Of a stretch of 30,415 nucleotides of DNA, positions 15,632 through 23,346 are shown in pieces. The notes beneath the pieces are model-generated. The model did not search any database, was not told the DNA's origin, and was given only the letters and a program-made list of their open reading frames with translations. Positions within the stretch are counted from its first letter, which is position 1. Every line of letters begins with the position of its first letter. The position numbers and the translations under genes were made by a program. Origin of the DNA: Fen-1362 sp049516395 (lineage in GTDB: Bacteria > Planctomycetota > Phycisphaerae > Sedimentisphaerales > Anaerobacaceae); the NCBI GenBank assembly GCA_049516395.1, contig JBEKTD010000019.1:1-30415 (forward strand). Reading direction: 5' to 3'.

Positions 15632-16936
15632 GTGTCAGCGACGCCAAAGATACTACTTGTAAATCCGCCGATATACGATTTCGCCGCGTATGATTTCTGG
15701 CTTAAACCCTACGGCCTGTTGAGCATCGCGGGATACCTTCGCGGCAGGGCGGAATTTACCCTTTTCGATTACCTCGACCGCCTGCATCCTTTTTATTCGG
15801 CTCACAAAGAAATCAAGAGCGACCAGTGGAGCAGGGGCAGGTTTTATTTCGAGAAAATTCCCAATCCTGATTGTTTGAGAAACATACCGCGTTCTTTCAG
15901 GCGATTTGGCCTGCCAAGGTCGGTCTTTCAGGATTTTCTCGCCGCACACACGAATTACGACTTTGTTTTTGTCGGCACCGTAATGACCTACTGGTATCCG
16001 GGTGTGCTGGAGGTGATAGAGGACATTCGCCGGACGATGCCTGCCGTTAAAATAATCGTCGGCGGCAACTATGTAACACTGTGTCATAAACACGCGGAAA
16101 AACTTGGAGCGGATTTGCTTGTCAAGGGGAATAATCTTGGGCCGGTTTGGGATTTCGTTGGTCTTGAACCTGATTTGAGTCAGCCGGGGCTTTGGGAGGC
16201 ATACGATAAATTAAGCGTCGGGGTATTGAAACTCAGCGATGGCTGTCCGTTTGAATGTACGTATTGCCTTGTGCCAAAAGTATATGGCAAGTTTCGGCCT
16301 AGGTCTTTGGAAAGGTCGCTGGCGGAGCTGGAGCTTCTTGTGAAACTTGGAGCGAGGAATGTTGCGTTTTATGATGATGCCCTGTTGTTCGATGCGAAGA
16401 ATGTCCTTATTCCGTTTTTCAATGAAGTCATTCAGCGAGATATAAAAGTAAATTTTCACAGTCCCAACGCCATTAACGCCCGCTTTGTAACAAAAAAACT
16501 CGCGGATTTAATGGTGCGTGCGGGCTTCAAGTGTTTTTATCTTGGTTTTGAAAGCACCTCGCGAGATTGGCAGAAACAAACCGGCTCAAAAGTTTTCTCA
16601 GAGGAATTAGCGGAAGCGGTGAAAAATCTTAAATCCGCAGGCGCTGAACCAAACAATATCACGGCCTATCAAATCTTGGGACATCCGAAAACCAATGTTG
16701 CTGATTTGGAAGAATCAATGCGTTTTGTGAATTGTCTTGGCATAAGAGGGATGCTCGCCGATTTTTCGCCTATACCGGGCACACCTGATGGCGAGTTTTG
16801 CCGTAAATGGGTCGATATCGATGAGCCGTTATTGCACAACAAGACGGCTTTTCCCGTTATCCTGCTCGGCTTCGACGAGACAAACCGCCTCAAAGACCTG
16901 CAAAGACAGTTAAATCGGGGCATCAATCAGGGATAA
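15632..16936 (+). CDS. B12-binding-domain radical SAM protein
   Basis: The protein is 434 aa from a GTG start (15632) with AAGG about 12 bases upstream. Residues 5-150 look like the cobalamin-binding Rossmann domain of B12-dependent radical SAM enzymes: KILLVNPPIYDF, YGLLSIAGYLRG, YDFVFVGTVMTYWYPGVLEVIEDIRR, KIIVGGNYVT. The radical SAM core follows, with the [4Fe-4S] motif CPFECTYC (Cys205, Cys209, Cys212), then FYDDALLFD and FYLGFESTSRD. Relatives methylate or rearrange lipids, cofactors and natural products; the substrate is not predictable. The last 94 coding bases recur about 1.94 kb downstream (see repeats). Confidence 0.85.
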   Translation: MSATPKILLVNPPIYDFAAYDFWLKPYGLLSIAGYLRGRAEFTLFDYLDRLHPFYSAHKEIKSDQWSRGRFYFEKIPNPDCLRNIPRSFRRFGLPRSVFQDFLAAHTNYDFVFVGTVMTYWYPGVLEVIEDIRRTMPAVKIIVGGNYVTLCHKHAEKLGADLLVKGNNLGPVWDFVGLEPDLSQPGLWEAYDKLSVGVLKLSDGCPFECTYCLVPKVYGKFRPRSLERSLAELELLVKLGARNVAFYDDALLFDAKNVLIPFFNEVIQRDIKVNFHSPNAINARFVTKKLADLMVRAGFKCFYLGFESTSRDWQKQTGSKVFSEELAEAVKNLKSAGAEPNNITAYQILGHPKTNVADLEESMRFVNCLGIRGMLADFSPIPGTPDGEFCRKWVDIDEPLLHNKTAFPVILLGFDETNRLKDLQRQLNRGINQG

Positions 16937-16940
16937 GTCG
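16844..16940 (+). repeat. Direct repeat copy 1: 3' end of the radical SAM gene
   Basis: The 97 bases match 18784-18880 at 92 positions, at a constant offset of 1940. Copy 1 encodes the intact C-terminus (TAFPVILLGFDETNRLKDLQ ... stop) plus four bases past the TAA. The two copies bracket the DUF3494 gene and the broken small gene. Confidence 0.95.
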
Positions 16941-17115
16941 TAATATCTTGTAATTTCCGCCTGTCAAATCAAACCTGCGACCACCTTTATTTACACTTAC
17001 CACATAGGCATTTATGAGGCGCAAATTAAACAGATTGCCTATATGTTTTTTTGTCCGGCAACGACGAGAATACTGACTTTCAGGAAAAAAGCTGTTAGTT
17101 TTAAGGAGCCACAAA

Positions 17116-17305
17116 ATGAAGAGGTTAGCAATGTTATTGTTTGTCTTGGCTTTATCGCGGCATAGTGCTATTTCCTGATACCGCTTCGGCCTATGTTCCT
17201 ACCGGGTATTTAGGGTTTGCGAAGTCATTTTTCAGGAATTGCCTACTTAGTTTTGTCGCTGTTCTACCGAATAAGACCAGAAAAGACCAAATCCGTTTAA
17301 TTTAA
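17116..17305 (+). pseudogene. Broken small secreted-protein gene (frameshifted signal-peptide ORF)
   Basis: A perfect ribosome binding site (AAGGAG at 17103-17108) precedes ATG 17116. The frame gives MKRLAMLLFVLAL, a typical signal-peptide start, then stops at TGA 17176-17178 after 20 codons. In the frame shifted by one position from about 17150, the reading continues (GIVLFPDTASAYVPTGYLGF ...) to TAA 17303-17305, 14 bases before the DUF3494 start. Joined, it would be a ~62-aa exported peptide with a DTASA cleavage-like site. A frameshift mutation is the simplest reading; a short leader peptide is an alternative. Together with repeats it accounts for the 383-base gap 16937-17319. Confidence 0.45.
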
Positions 17306-17319
17306 GAGAGGAACAGAAA

Positions 17320-18666
17320 ATGAAAAAGAATACTGTTAGCGGTATTGTTACTAAACCAAAACTATTGTTTATTTGCCTGTTGGTTCTCACGCTATTGCCC
17401 ATCAGTGCCTACGCTACGTCTGTTGACTTAGGAACGGCGGCAAACTTTGGGGTGCTGGCCGGCTCAGGCGTGACTAATACGGGTAATACCATTATCAACG
17501 GTGATGTCGGCTCTCATCCGACGCCGGCGATAACGGGATTCCCGCCCGGGGAGGTCAACGGCATCTTATACCGCGCGGCAGGCCCCGTGGTGGCAAAGGC
17601 GAAACTGGACCTGGTGGCCGCTTACAATGCGGCGGTGGGTGCTGCAGACGGCAACACATCGGAGCCGACTGATTTAAGCGGAAAGACCCTTGCCCCGAAT
17701 ATCTACGCAATCGGAGCAGCGAGTTTCAGCGCAGGCAATTTAACCCTGGATGGCCATGGAAATCCCGACGCGCAATGGGTATTCCATACCACCGTTCTGA
17801 ACACGGCCGCCGATTTCAACGTGTTGTTGATTAACGACGCCTCGGCGAGCAATGTGTTCTGGCAGGTCGGCACCTCCGCAACCATTGGTATAAGAAATAA
17901 CTTCGCGGGAAATATTCTCGCGATGACGAGCATCACGCTCAATGGCACCGGCACTTTGAACGGAAGAGCGTTGGCCAGAAATGGTGCAGTTACGATCAGC
18001 ACCGTGGAGGGTATAAACGTCCCGGATTTCGTTCCAAGCAAACCTAACATACTGGTATATAAACTTACCACGGCAATTAATCCTGTGATTGATTACAATG
18101 ATGCGAATGGGATCGAAGCCGATGTCTTTAAGGAAAATTTATCCGCTTATGTTGTGTTCGGCGTGAATGATGCCTATGATGTGAATGACATAAATGATGC
18201 GAATGGTCCAACAGTTATCCTTTTCGGTACAGATGGTCGTGACAAATTCCAGAAAACACTGGGTGGTAATGACCCAAATTCCTTCGTGAACATTCGGGTA
18301 TTCGGTGATGCTAATTCTATTATGCCGTTTGAGGTCACGAACATGCATAATACCTATGCTACATCGGTGGGAATCGGATTTGGGGATTCGAAGGCAACTA
18401 CTGGCTTCGACATAGGGACCTCCCTATATGGGAAAAATACAACCATCGACATTGGCCAGGCCGAAAAATTTTCGGTTGCGAAGAGCTTGAAAGGCCAAGT
18501 TTGGATTGCCCGACAGTTCGTTGAAGGGTGGGGCACCGCCACGGCAACGCTTGATTCAAAACTCACCAAAGATGCGAATAGGAACAGCCGGACCGTGGCA
18601 GCGACGGTGGCAAATATTAAAACAACAGTTTTGCATATATACACCCCGGTGAGCGTGTTACCGTGA
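17320..18666 (+). CDS. DUF3494 (ice-binding-like) secreted protein with extra C-terminal domain
   Basis: The protein is 448 aa. The signal peptide (residues 1-32) has a KPK basic start, a LLFICLLVLTLLPI core and cleavage near AYA. Residues 33-235 match the DUF3494 ice-binding fold: VDLGTAANFGVLAGSGVTNTG, INGDVGSHPTPAITGFPPG, LTLDGHGNPDAQWVFHT, FWQVGTSATIGIRNNFAGNILA and GRALARNGAVTI. The family forms a beta-helix; some members bind ice, and many others are thought to be adhesive or surface proteins. The last ~210 residues are a separate beta-rich domain with an Asp/Asn-rich segment (about 275-305: DAYDVNDINDANG), possibly Ca-binding; I do not recognise it. GAGAGG lies 9 bases before ATG 17320. 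The gene lies between two copies of the radical SAM gene 3' end, which suggests acquisition by insertion. Confidence 0.85.
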   Translation: MKKNTVSGIVTKPKLLFICLLVLTLLPISAYATSVDLGTAANFGVLAGSGVTNTGNTIINGDVGSHPTPAITGFPPGEVNGILYRAAGPVVAKAKLDLVAAYNAAVGAADGNTSEPTDLSGKTLAPNIYAIGAASFSAGNLTLDGHGNPDAQWVFHTTVLNTAADFNVLLINDASASNVFWQVGTSATIGIRNNFAGNILAMTSITLNGTGTLNGRALARNGAVTISTVEGINVPDFVPSKPNILVYKLTTAINPVIDYNDANGIEADVFKENLSAYVVFGVNDAYDVNDINDANGPTVILFGTDGRDKFQKTLGGNDPNSFVNIRVFGDANSIMPFEVTNMHNTYATSVGIGFGDSKATTGFDIGTSLYGKNTTIDIGQAEKFSVAKSLKGQVWIARQFVEGWGTATATLDSKLTKDANRNSRTVAATVANIKTTVLHIYTPVSVLP

Positions 18667-18689
18667 TTTGAGTAATTGATCGTTACCCC

Positions 18690-18726
18690 AAGGCCGATTC
18701 TGAAATACAGAATCGGCCTTTTTTTT
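18690..18726 (+). terminator. Rho-independent terminator after the DUF3494 gene
   Basis: A perfect 13-bp stem (AAGGCCGATTCTG at 18690-18702 with its complement at 18708-18720) encloses the loop AAATA and runs into eight T residues. It starts 24 bases after the stop codon. Confidence 0.95.
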
Positions 18727-18783
18727 GTCAAGAAGAAATAGGATACAGAGCAGAAACTGGAAGAATATTCACGTCTGGTTTGA

Positions 18784-18880
18784 ACGGCTTTTCCTGTTAT
18801 CCTGCTCGGCTTCGACGAGACAAACCGCCTCAAAAACCTGCAAAGACAGTTAAATCGGGGCATCAGTCATAGATAAGTCG
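18784..18880 (+). repeat. Direct repeat copy 2: orphan duplicate of the radical SAM gene 3' end
   Basis: It differs from copy 1 at five positions. The frame is still open to a TAA at the same place, but four of the five differences would change an amino acid (Asp to Asn, Asn to Ser, Gln to His, Gly to Arg). A TGA stands immediately before the copy and there is no upstream part of the gene. It is therefore an unexpressed relic that is losing coding constraint. The pfkA promoter begins 14 bases further on. Confidence 0.95.
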
Positions 18881-18893
18881 ATAACTTCGGAGG

Positions 18894-18921
18894 TTGTATC
18901 ACCTGACGCAGATGATATACT
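18894..18921 (+). promoter_or_regulatory. Probable promoter for pfkA
   Basis: TTGTAT (18894-18899), a 16-base spacer and TATACT (18916-18921, one mismatch) lie 36 bases before the pfkA ATG. The -10 is strong and the -35 weak. Confidence 0.45.
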
Positions 18922-18956
18922 TACTGCGAATATAAAAAGTTTTTTGGAGTAACGTT

Positions 18957-20048
18957 ATGAAGGGAACCAGGTCAATCGCGATACTTTCAGGCGGCGGGGA
19001 CTGCCCGGGAATAAACGCGGTAATCAGGGCGGTCGCCAAGAAAGCGATTATTCAGTTTGGGATGGAGGTTATAGGCATAGAAGACGGCTACGAAGGGCTT
19101 ATCCACCGCAGATGGCGAAAACTTCATTACGAGGATGTATCAGGCATTTTGACCGTAGGTGGCACGATTCTCGGCACCTCAAACAAGTCGGACCCATACA
19201 GATACGCCACGGGCCAGGGAAAGAAACTTCAGTTCCGCGACGTTTCAAAAACGGTTATCGCCAACATTAAAAAACTTGGCGTCGAGTGCCTTGTCTGCAT
19301 AGGCGGTGATGGCACGCTGTTCGTATCGAACAGGTTTCACAAAGAAAACGTCCCCATTGTGGCTGTCCCCAAAACAATCGATAACGACTTGCGGGGGACG
19401 GATGTTACTTTTGGTTTTGATACCGCTGTTTCAATCGCGACCGAGGCAATTGACCGCGTGCATACCACCGCACAGTCGCATCACCGCGTTATGATTGTCG
19501 AGGTGATGGGCAGGACCGCGGGCTGGATTGCGCTTTATTCGGGTGTCGCAGGCGGGGGCGATATAATCCTTATACCCGAAATTCCCTATGACATCGATTC
19601 CGTCGTCCGCAAAGTCAAAGCCAGGCATCGGATGGGCAAAAAATTCAGCATCGTGGTTGTCTCGGAAGGGGCAAAGCCCAAAGGTGGCGAGGTCGTCGTC
19701 CGTCAAATCGTGAAGAACAGCCCCGAACAGGTGCGTCTCGGCGGGATAAGTTTTGTGCTTGGTCATCAGATTGAGCAGGAAAGCGGTATAGAGACGCGCC
19801 AGGTTGTCCTTGGCCATTTGCAAAGGGGCGGCACTCCCACCCCGACAGACAGGGTTCTTGCTACCCGCTTAGGGACAAAAGCAGTCGAGCTGATTGAAGC
19901 AGGGCAGTTTGGATATATGGCTGCGGTTAAGGGCAATGATATAACAGCCGTCCCCATTGAGGAAGCCGCGAAAGGCCCGCGAAATGTCCCTGCCGAACAC
20001 CCCTTGATAACCTCGGCCCGTTCGGTCGGCACCTGCTTCGGCGACTGA
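18957..20048 (+). CDS. pfkA: Phosphofructokinase (PfkA superfamily; phosphoryl donor uncertain)
   Basis: The protein is 363 aa and phosphorylates fructose 6-phosphate in glycolysis. Motifs: ILSGGGDCPGINAVIRA (10-26), IGGDGT (115-120), PKTIDNDL (138-145, catalytic Asp142), VEVMGRTAGW (181-190, substrate binding), IPEIPYD, and LGHLQRGGTPTPTDRVLATR. By the usual residue code, Gly119 (equivalent to E. coli Gly104) suggests ATP, whereas Lys139 (equivalent to Gly124) suggests pyrophosphate. The mixed signature belongs to the clade in which donor choice needs an assay. GGAG lies 8 bases before ATG 18957. The gene is convergent with the Ca pump gene, 25 bases apart. Confidence 0.92.
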   Translation: MKGTRSIAILSGGGDCPGINAVIRAVAKKAIIQFGMEVIGIEDGYEGLIHRRWRKLHYEDVSGILTVGGTILGTSNKSDPYRYATGQGKKLQFRDVSKTVIANIKKLGVECLVCIGGDGTLFVSNRFHKENVPIVAVPKTIDNDLRGTDVTFGFDTAVSIATEAIDRVHTTAQSHHRVMIVEVMGRTAGWIALYSGVAGGGDIILIPEIPYDIDSVVRKVKARHRMGKKFSIVVVSEGAKPKGGEVVVRQIVKNSPEQVRLGGISFVLGHQIEQESGIETRQVVLGHLQRGGTPTPTDRVLATRLGTKAVELIEAGQFGYMAAVKGNDITAVPIEEAAKGPRNVPAEHPLITSARSVGTCFGD

Positions 20049-20073
20049 ATCGAAAATATAGTTGAGCGAATAA

Positions 20074-22776
20074 TTATGCCGGCTGCATAACGCCCGTTTG
20101 TTTTGTTATCGCCTTGATAATTTCCATTGCCCATAGAGGCAGCGACGAAATAGCGATTACCATACACCAGTCGAATGTCGTCAACATCTCTGTCTTGAAA
20201 ATCGTCCGGAAGAAGGGCACATAAACTACCATCATTTGCAGCAGGAAGGATATTACGGTTGCCCAGATTAGTTTGGGGTTTGTAAACACGCCGATTTTGA
20301 AGAGCGACTCGGTCTGGCTTCGGCAGTTAAAGGCGTGGAACAACTGGCTGCACGAGAGTACCACAAATGCGGCGGTCCTCGCTCGCGGCAGACCTTCGTT
20401 TTCGATAAATATCACAAAGTAAAACGCCGCCAAACTGCAAAAAGCGATAAATATGCCCTGTGCGAGCATCAGGAATGCCCTTTGTCTGGTAACGACCGGC
20501 TCTTTTGGCGGGCGAGGCCTGCGTTTCATAACGTTGGGGTCGATTGGGTCAACTCCCAGTGCAAGGGCGGGCAGGCCGTCGGTTACCAAATTTACCCACA
20601 GGATTTGAATGGGTAATAGCGGCACGGGCCAGCCGACCAGCGATGATACGAACATAACAAGAATTTCGCCCGTGTTGCAGGAGAGCAGGTAGTGAATGAA
20701 TTTTTTGATATTGTCGTAAATACCCCTGCCTTCCTCGACGGCAGCCACGATTGACGCGAAATTATCATCGGTAACAATCATATCGGAGACCTCTTTGGTA
20801 ACATCGGTTCCGGTGATGCCCATTGCTACTCCTATATCGGCCTCTTTAAGCGCCGGTGCATCGTTGACGCCGTCGCCCGTCATAGCGACCACCTCGTTTT
20901 GACGCCGAAGCGCACGCACGACCCGCAGTTTATGCTCAGGCGACACACGCGCGTAAACACTTGCCTTTTTCACCTGCTGTGCGAGCTGTTCGTCGGTCAT
21001 CTTGTCCAATTCTTCACCCATTAGCGCAACCGAGTCCGCATGGAAAAATCCCAAATCTTTCGCTATGGCTACCGCGGTATTTTTGTGGTCGCCCGTAATC
21101 ATCACGGTTCTTATCGAAGCGGTCATGCAATCCTGTATGGCCTTTTTGACCTCCTCGCGAGGCGGGTCAATCATTGCGACAAGCCCCGCAAAAATCAGGT
21201 CTTTTTCAATTGTCTCGGCCTGATAGTTCGTATCGGCATCGTCCAATTCTTTATATGCCAGCCCCAGGACTCTCATCGCATCGTTTGCCATATGATTATT
21301 GGCGTTCAAAATATATTCTCTGTCTTTTGGGAGCAGGTTTCTGGTTGCACCGGCTAATTCGATTTTAGTGCAGTCGCCGAGCAGGATATCCGGCGCTCCT
21401 TTTACAAAGGCAATTCGCTTACCTGAATTTTCGCGGATTATGGTCATTTTCTTCCGCTCGGAATCGAATGGTATCTCTGTAACGAACTGCCAGTCGGCTT
21501 CCGCCTTTTCCTTCCATATATCCGCCTTGACCGCTGCGGTGAGAATGGCTGCTTCCGTTGGGTCGCCGAAAATTTTGAACTTGTCGCTTTCACGAACCAG
21601 TTGTGCGCCGTTGCAAAGCGTCCCGCAAAGTAATGTCTTGTTGAGCGTCGGATAATCGGCTGGTTTTATCGGTTTGCCGTCCAAAAGGAAATCTCCCTTC
21701 GGTTCGTAGCCGACGCCGGTTACTTTGAATTGTTTGCAGTCCGCGTAAACCGCTTGGACTGTCATTTCGTTCCTGGTAAGCGTGCCTGTTTTGTCGGAGC
21801 AGATAACGGTCGCGCAGCCAAGCGTTTCAACCGAGGGCAGTTTGCGGATGAGTGCGTGGCGTGCGACCATTCTCTGCACCCCCAGCGCAAGGGCTATTGT
21901 TACCACCGCGGGCATCCCCTCCGGGATTGCTGCAACCGCCAAACTCACCGCGGTAAGGAACATATCCAGCCATTTCCCGCCCCGCATAACGCCCAGCACA
22001 AAAACCATCGCCACCAGCACAAAACACGCGTAAACTATCCACTTGCTGAACTGTTCGAGTTTTTTCTGCAAAGGCGTTGAATCCCGCTCGATTTCCTGAA
22101 TCATCCCCGCGATTTTGCCAAGCTCGGTCCGCATCGCTGTTTCCGCGATAACGGCTCGTGCTTTTCCTCCCGCGACCGATGTCCCCATATAAACCATATT
22201 GGCCCTGTCAGCCAACTGGATTTCTTTATCCTCGATGGTCTCGGTTGTTTTCGCTACCGGTGTCGATTCACCCGTCAAACTTGCCTCCTGTACGGCGAAA
22301 TTAGCGGTAATCCAGACCACCCGGCTGTCGGCTGGTATGTTGTCGCCCGCCTCAAGCTCAATCAGGTCGCCCGGCACAAGCTCGAAAGACGATATGACCG
22401 CGTGCTGTCCATCGCGGATTACTTTGGATGACGGGCTGGACAGCTTCTTCAAAGCTGCCAGTGATTTCTCGGCGCGGTATTCCTGTATAAAGCCCAGTAT
22501 CGCGTTGAGAACTACAATTGCGATAATCGCTAATGCGTCAACCCATTCCTGCAGGAAGCCCGATACAATCGCCGCTACGATAAGCACCCAGATAATAAAA
22601 TCTTCGAACTGGCCTAAAAAAATCCTCCAGGGAGAAATGGCTTTCTTCTCCTGCAACTGGTTGGGGCCGTATTTTGTTAACCTGCCGGCTGCTTCCTGGT
22701 TGGTCAGCCCGCCGGATAAATCTGTTCCCAGATTTTTGGATATCTGCTCGATGCCGATTTGCCACCACTGTGTCAT
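20074..22776 (-). CDS. P2A-type calcium-transporting ATPase
   Basis: The protein is 900 aa with full P-type layout: N-terminal cation-ATPase domain, M1-M2, actuator with SLTGES (166-171), M3-M4 with AAIPEGMPA (282-290), phosphorylation site DKTGT (Asp328), nucleotide-binding KGAPDIL, hinge MTGDGVNDAPALKEADIG, then M5-M10. The Ca-site residues of SERCA are conserved: Glu in PEGMP (M4), Asn and Glu in LSCNTGEILV (M5), and N-x-x-T-D in WVNLVTDGLPALALG (M6). A Ca2+ (possibly Ca/Mn) exporter fits better than Na/K or H+ pumps. A short AGGA precedes ATG 22776. It is monocistronic and divergent from the DUF1330 gene across a 239-base gap. Confidence 0.93.
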   Translation of the reverse strand: MTQWWQIGIEQISKNLGTDLSGGLTNQEAAGRLTKYGPNQLQEKKAISPWRIFLGQFEDFIIWVLIVAAIVSGFLQEWVDALAIIAIVVLNAILGFIQEYRAEKSLAALKKLSSPSSKVIRDGQHAVISSFELVPGDLIELEAGDNIPADSRVVWITANFAVQEASLTGESTPVAKTTETIEDKEIQLADRANMVYMGTSVAGGKARAVIAETAMRTELGKIAGMIQEIERDSTPLQKKLEQFSKWIVYACFVLVAMVFVLGVMRGGKWLDMFLTAVSLAVAAIPEGMPAVVTIALALGVQRMVARHALIRKLPSVETLGCATVICSDKTGTLTRNEMTVQAVYADCKQFKVTGVGYEPKGDFLLDGKPIKPADYPTLNKTLLCGTLCNGAQLVRESDKFKIFGDPTEAAILTAAVKADIWKEKAEADWQFVTEIPFDSERKKMTIIRENSGKRIAFVKGAPDILLGDCTKIELAGATRNLLPKDREYILNANNHMANDAMRVLGLAYKELDDADTNYQAETIEKDLIFAGLVAMIDPPREEVKKAIQDCMTASIRTVMITGDHKNTAVAIAKDLGFFHADSVALMGEELDKMTDEQLAQQVKKASVYARVSPEHKLRVVRALRRQNEVVAMTGDGVNDAPALKEADIGVAMGITGTDVTKEVSDMIVTDDNFASIVAAVEEGRGIYDNIKKFIHYLLSCNTGEILVMFVSSLVGWPVPLLPIQILWVNLVTDGLPALALGVDPIDPNVMKRRPRPPKEPVVTRQRAFLMLAQGIFIAFCSLAAFYFVIFIENEGLPRARTAAFVVLSCSQLFHAFNCRSQTESLFKIGVFTNPKLIWATVISFLLQMMVVYVPFFRTIFKTEMLTTFDWCMVIAISSLPLWAMEIIKAITKQTGVMQPA

Positions 22777-22881
22777 TCCTGAACCCTTAATTGCGTATGG
22801 TTTTTGCTCTTAACAATATAATCACCCATCGTCGTAAAATAAACAACCTTCGGGAGCTGTTCGCCTGCGTTGCTTTTATCG

Positions 22882-22898
22882 AGTATATCTAATATACT
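22882..22898. promoter_or_regulatory. Perfect palindrome in the divergent gap (possible operator)
   Basis: AGTATAT-CTA-ATATACT is a 7-bp perfect inverted repeat with a 3-base spacer. It lies between the divergent calcium pump and DUF1330 genes, a typical place for a regulator site. No regulator gene is nearby and no second copy was seen. The rest of the 22777-23015 gap holds no gene that I can support. Confidence 0.3.
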
Positions 22899-23015
22899 TG
22901 CCGACCAGCGTGACGACACGGGATTTTATGAAGTATCCAATTAAGCGGCTGTGAAATTATTATTTCTCTGCCTGCGGTTGCTGATGAACGTGATACGGAA
23001 GGAAAGGGGAAAATT

Positions 23016-23306
23016 ATGTCGGTCTATATGATTATAGAAACCAAAGAAGTTATGGATAGAGCCAAATATAGCGAGTATATCGAGAAAGTCCCGCGGACTA
23101 TCGAAAAGTTCGGCGGCAAATACCTCGCCCGTGGAGGCGATGTAACGGTTGTTTCCGGCGACTGGAAACCCGCCCGGCTTATCATTGTTGAGTTTGCCTC
23201 GATGGAAAAGTTTCACGCCTGGTGGCGCTCCCCGGAATATCGGGCGGTCGCTCCTCTGCGTGAGCAATCCGCCAAAACTAATGCAATTGTGGTGAACGGA
23301 GTTTAA
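23016..23306 (+). CDS. DUF1330 family protein
   Basis: The protein is 96 aa, the usual length for this small dimeric ferredoxin-like (Dabb-type) family. Typical stretches are GYxIxxx-like MIIETKEVMDRAKYSEYIEKVPRTIEKFGGKYLARGG, then RLIIVEFASMEKFHAWWRSPEYRAVAPLREQSAKTNAIVV, where the W-x-SPEY-x-x-x-x-x-x-R segment is characteristic. AAGGGG lies 8 bases before ATG 23016. The biochemical role of the family is not established. It heads a plus-strand run that continues with the reductase 40 bases downstream. Confidence 0.88.
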   Translation: MSVYMIIETKEVMDRAKYSEYIEKVPRTIEKFGGKYLARGGDVTVVSGDWKPARLIIVEFASMEKFHAWWRSPEYRAVAPLREQSAKTNAIVVNGV

Positions 23307-23346
23307 GGCGAAAAATCGCGAAACCAATGACTGGAGGTATATTCCA

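Noticed and set aside
18354..18863. Minus-strand 169-codon open frame similar to another at 16669-16926
   Set aside because: The similarity arises only because both are antisense to the 97-bp direct repeat; neither has gene features.
22805..22817. boxA-like word TGCTCTTAACAAT upstream of the DUF1330 gene
   Set aside because: It lacks one T of the consensus, lies in a divergent gap with no stable-RNA promoter, and no rRNA follows.
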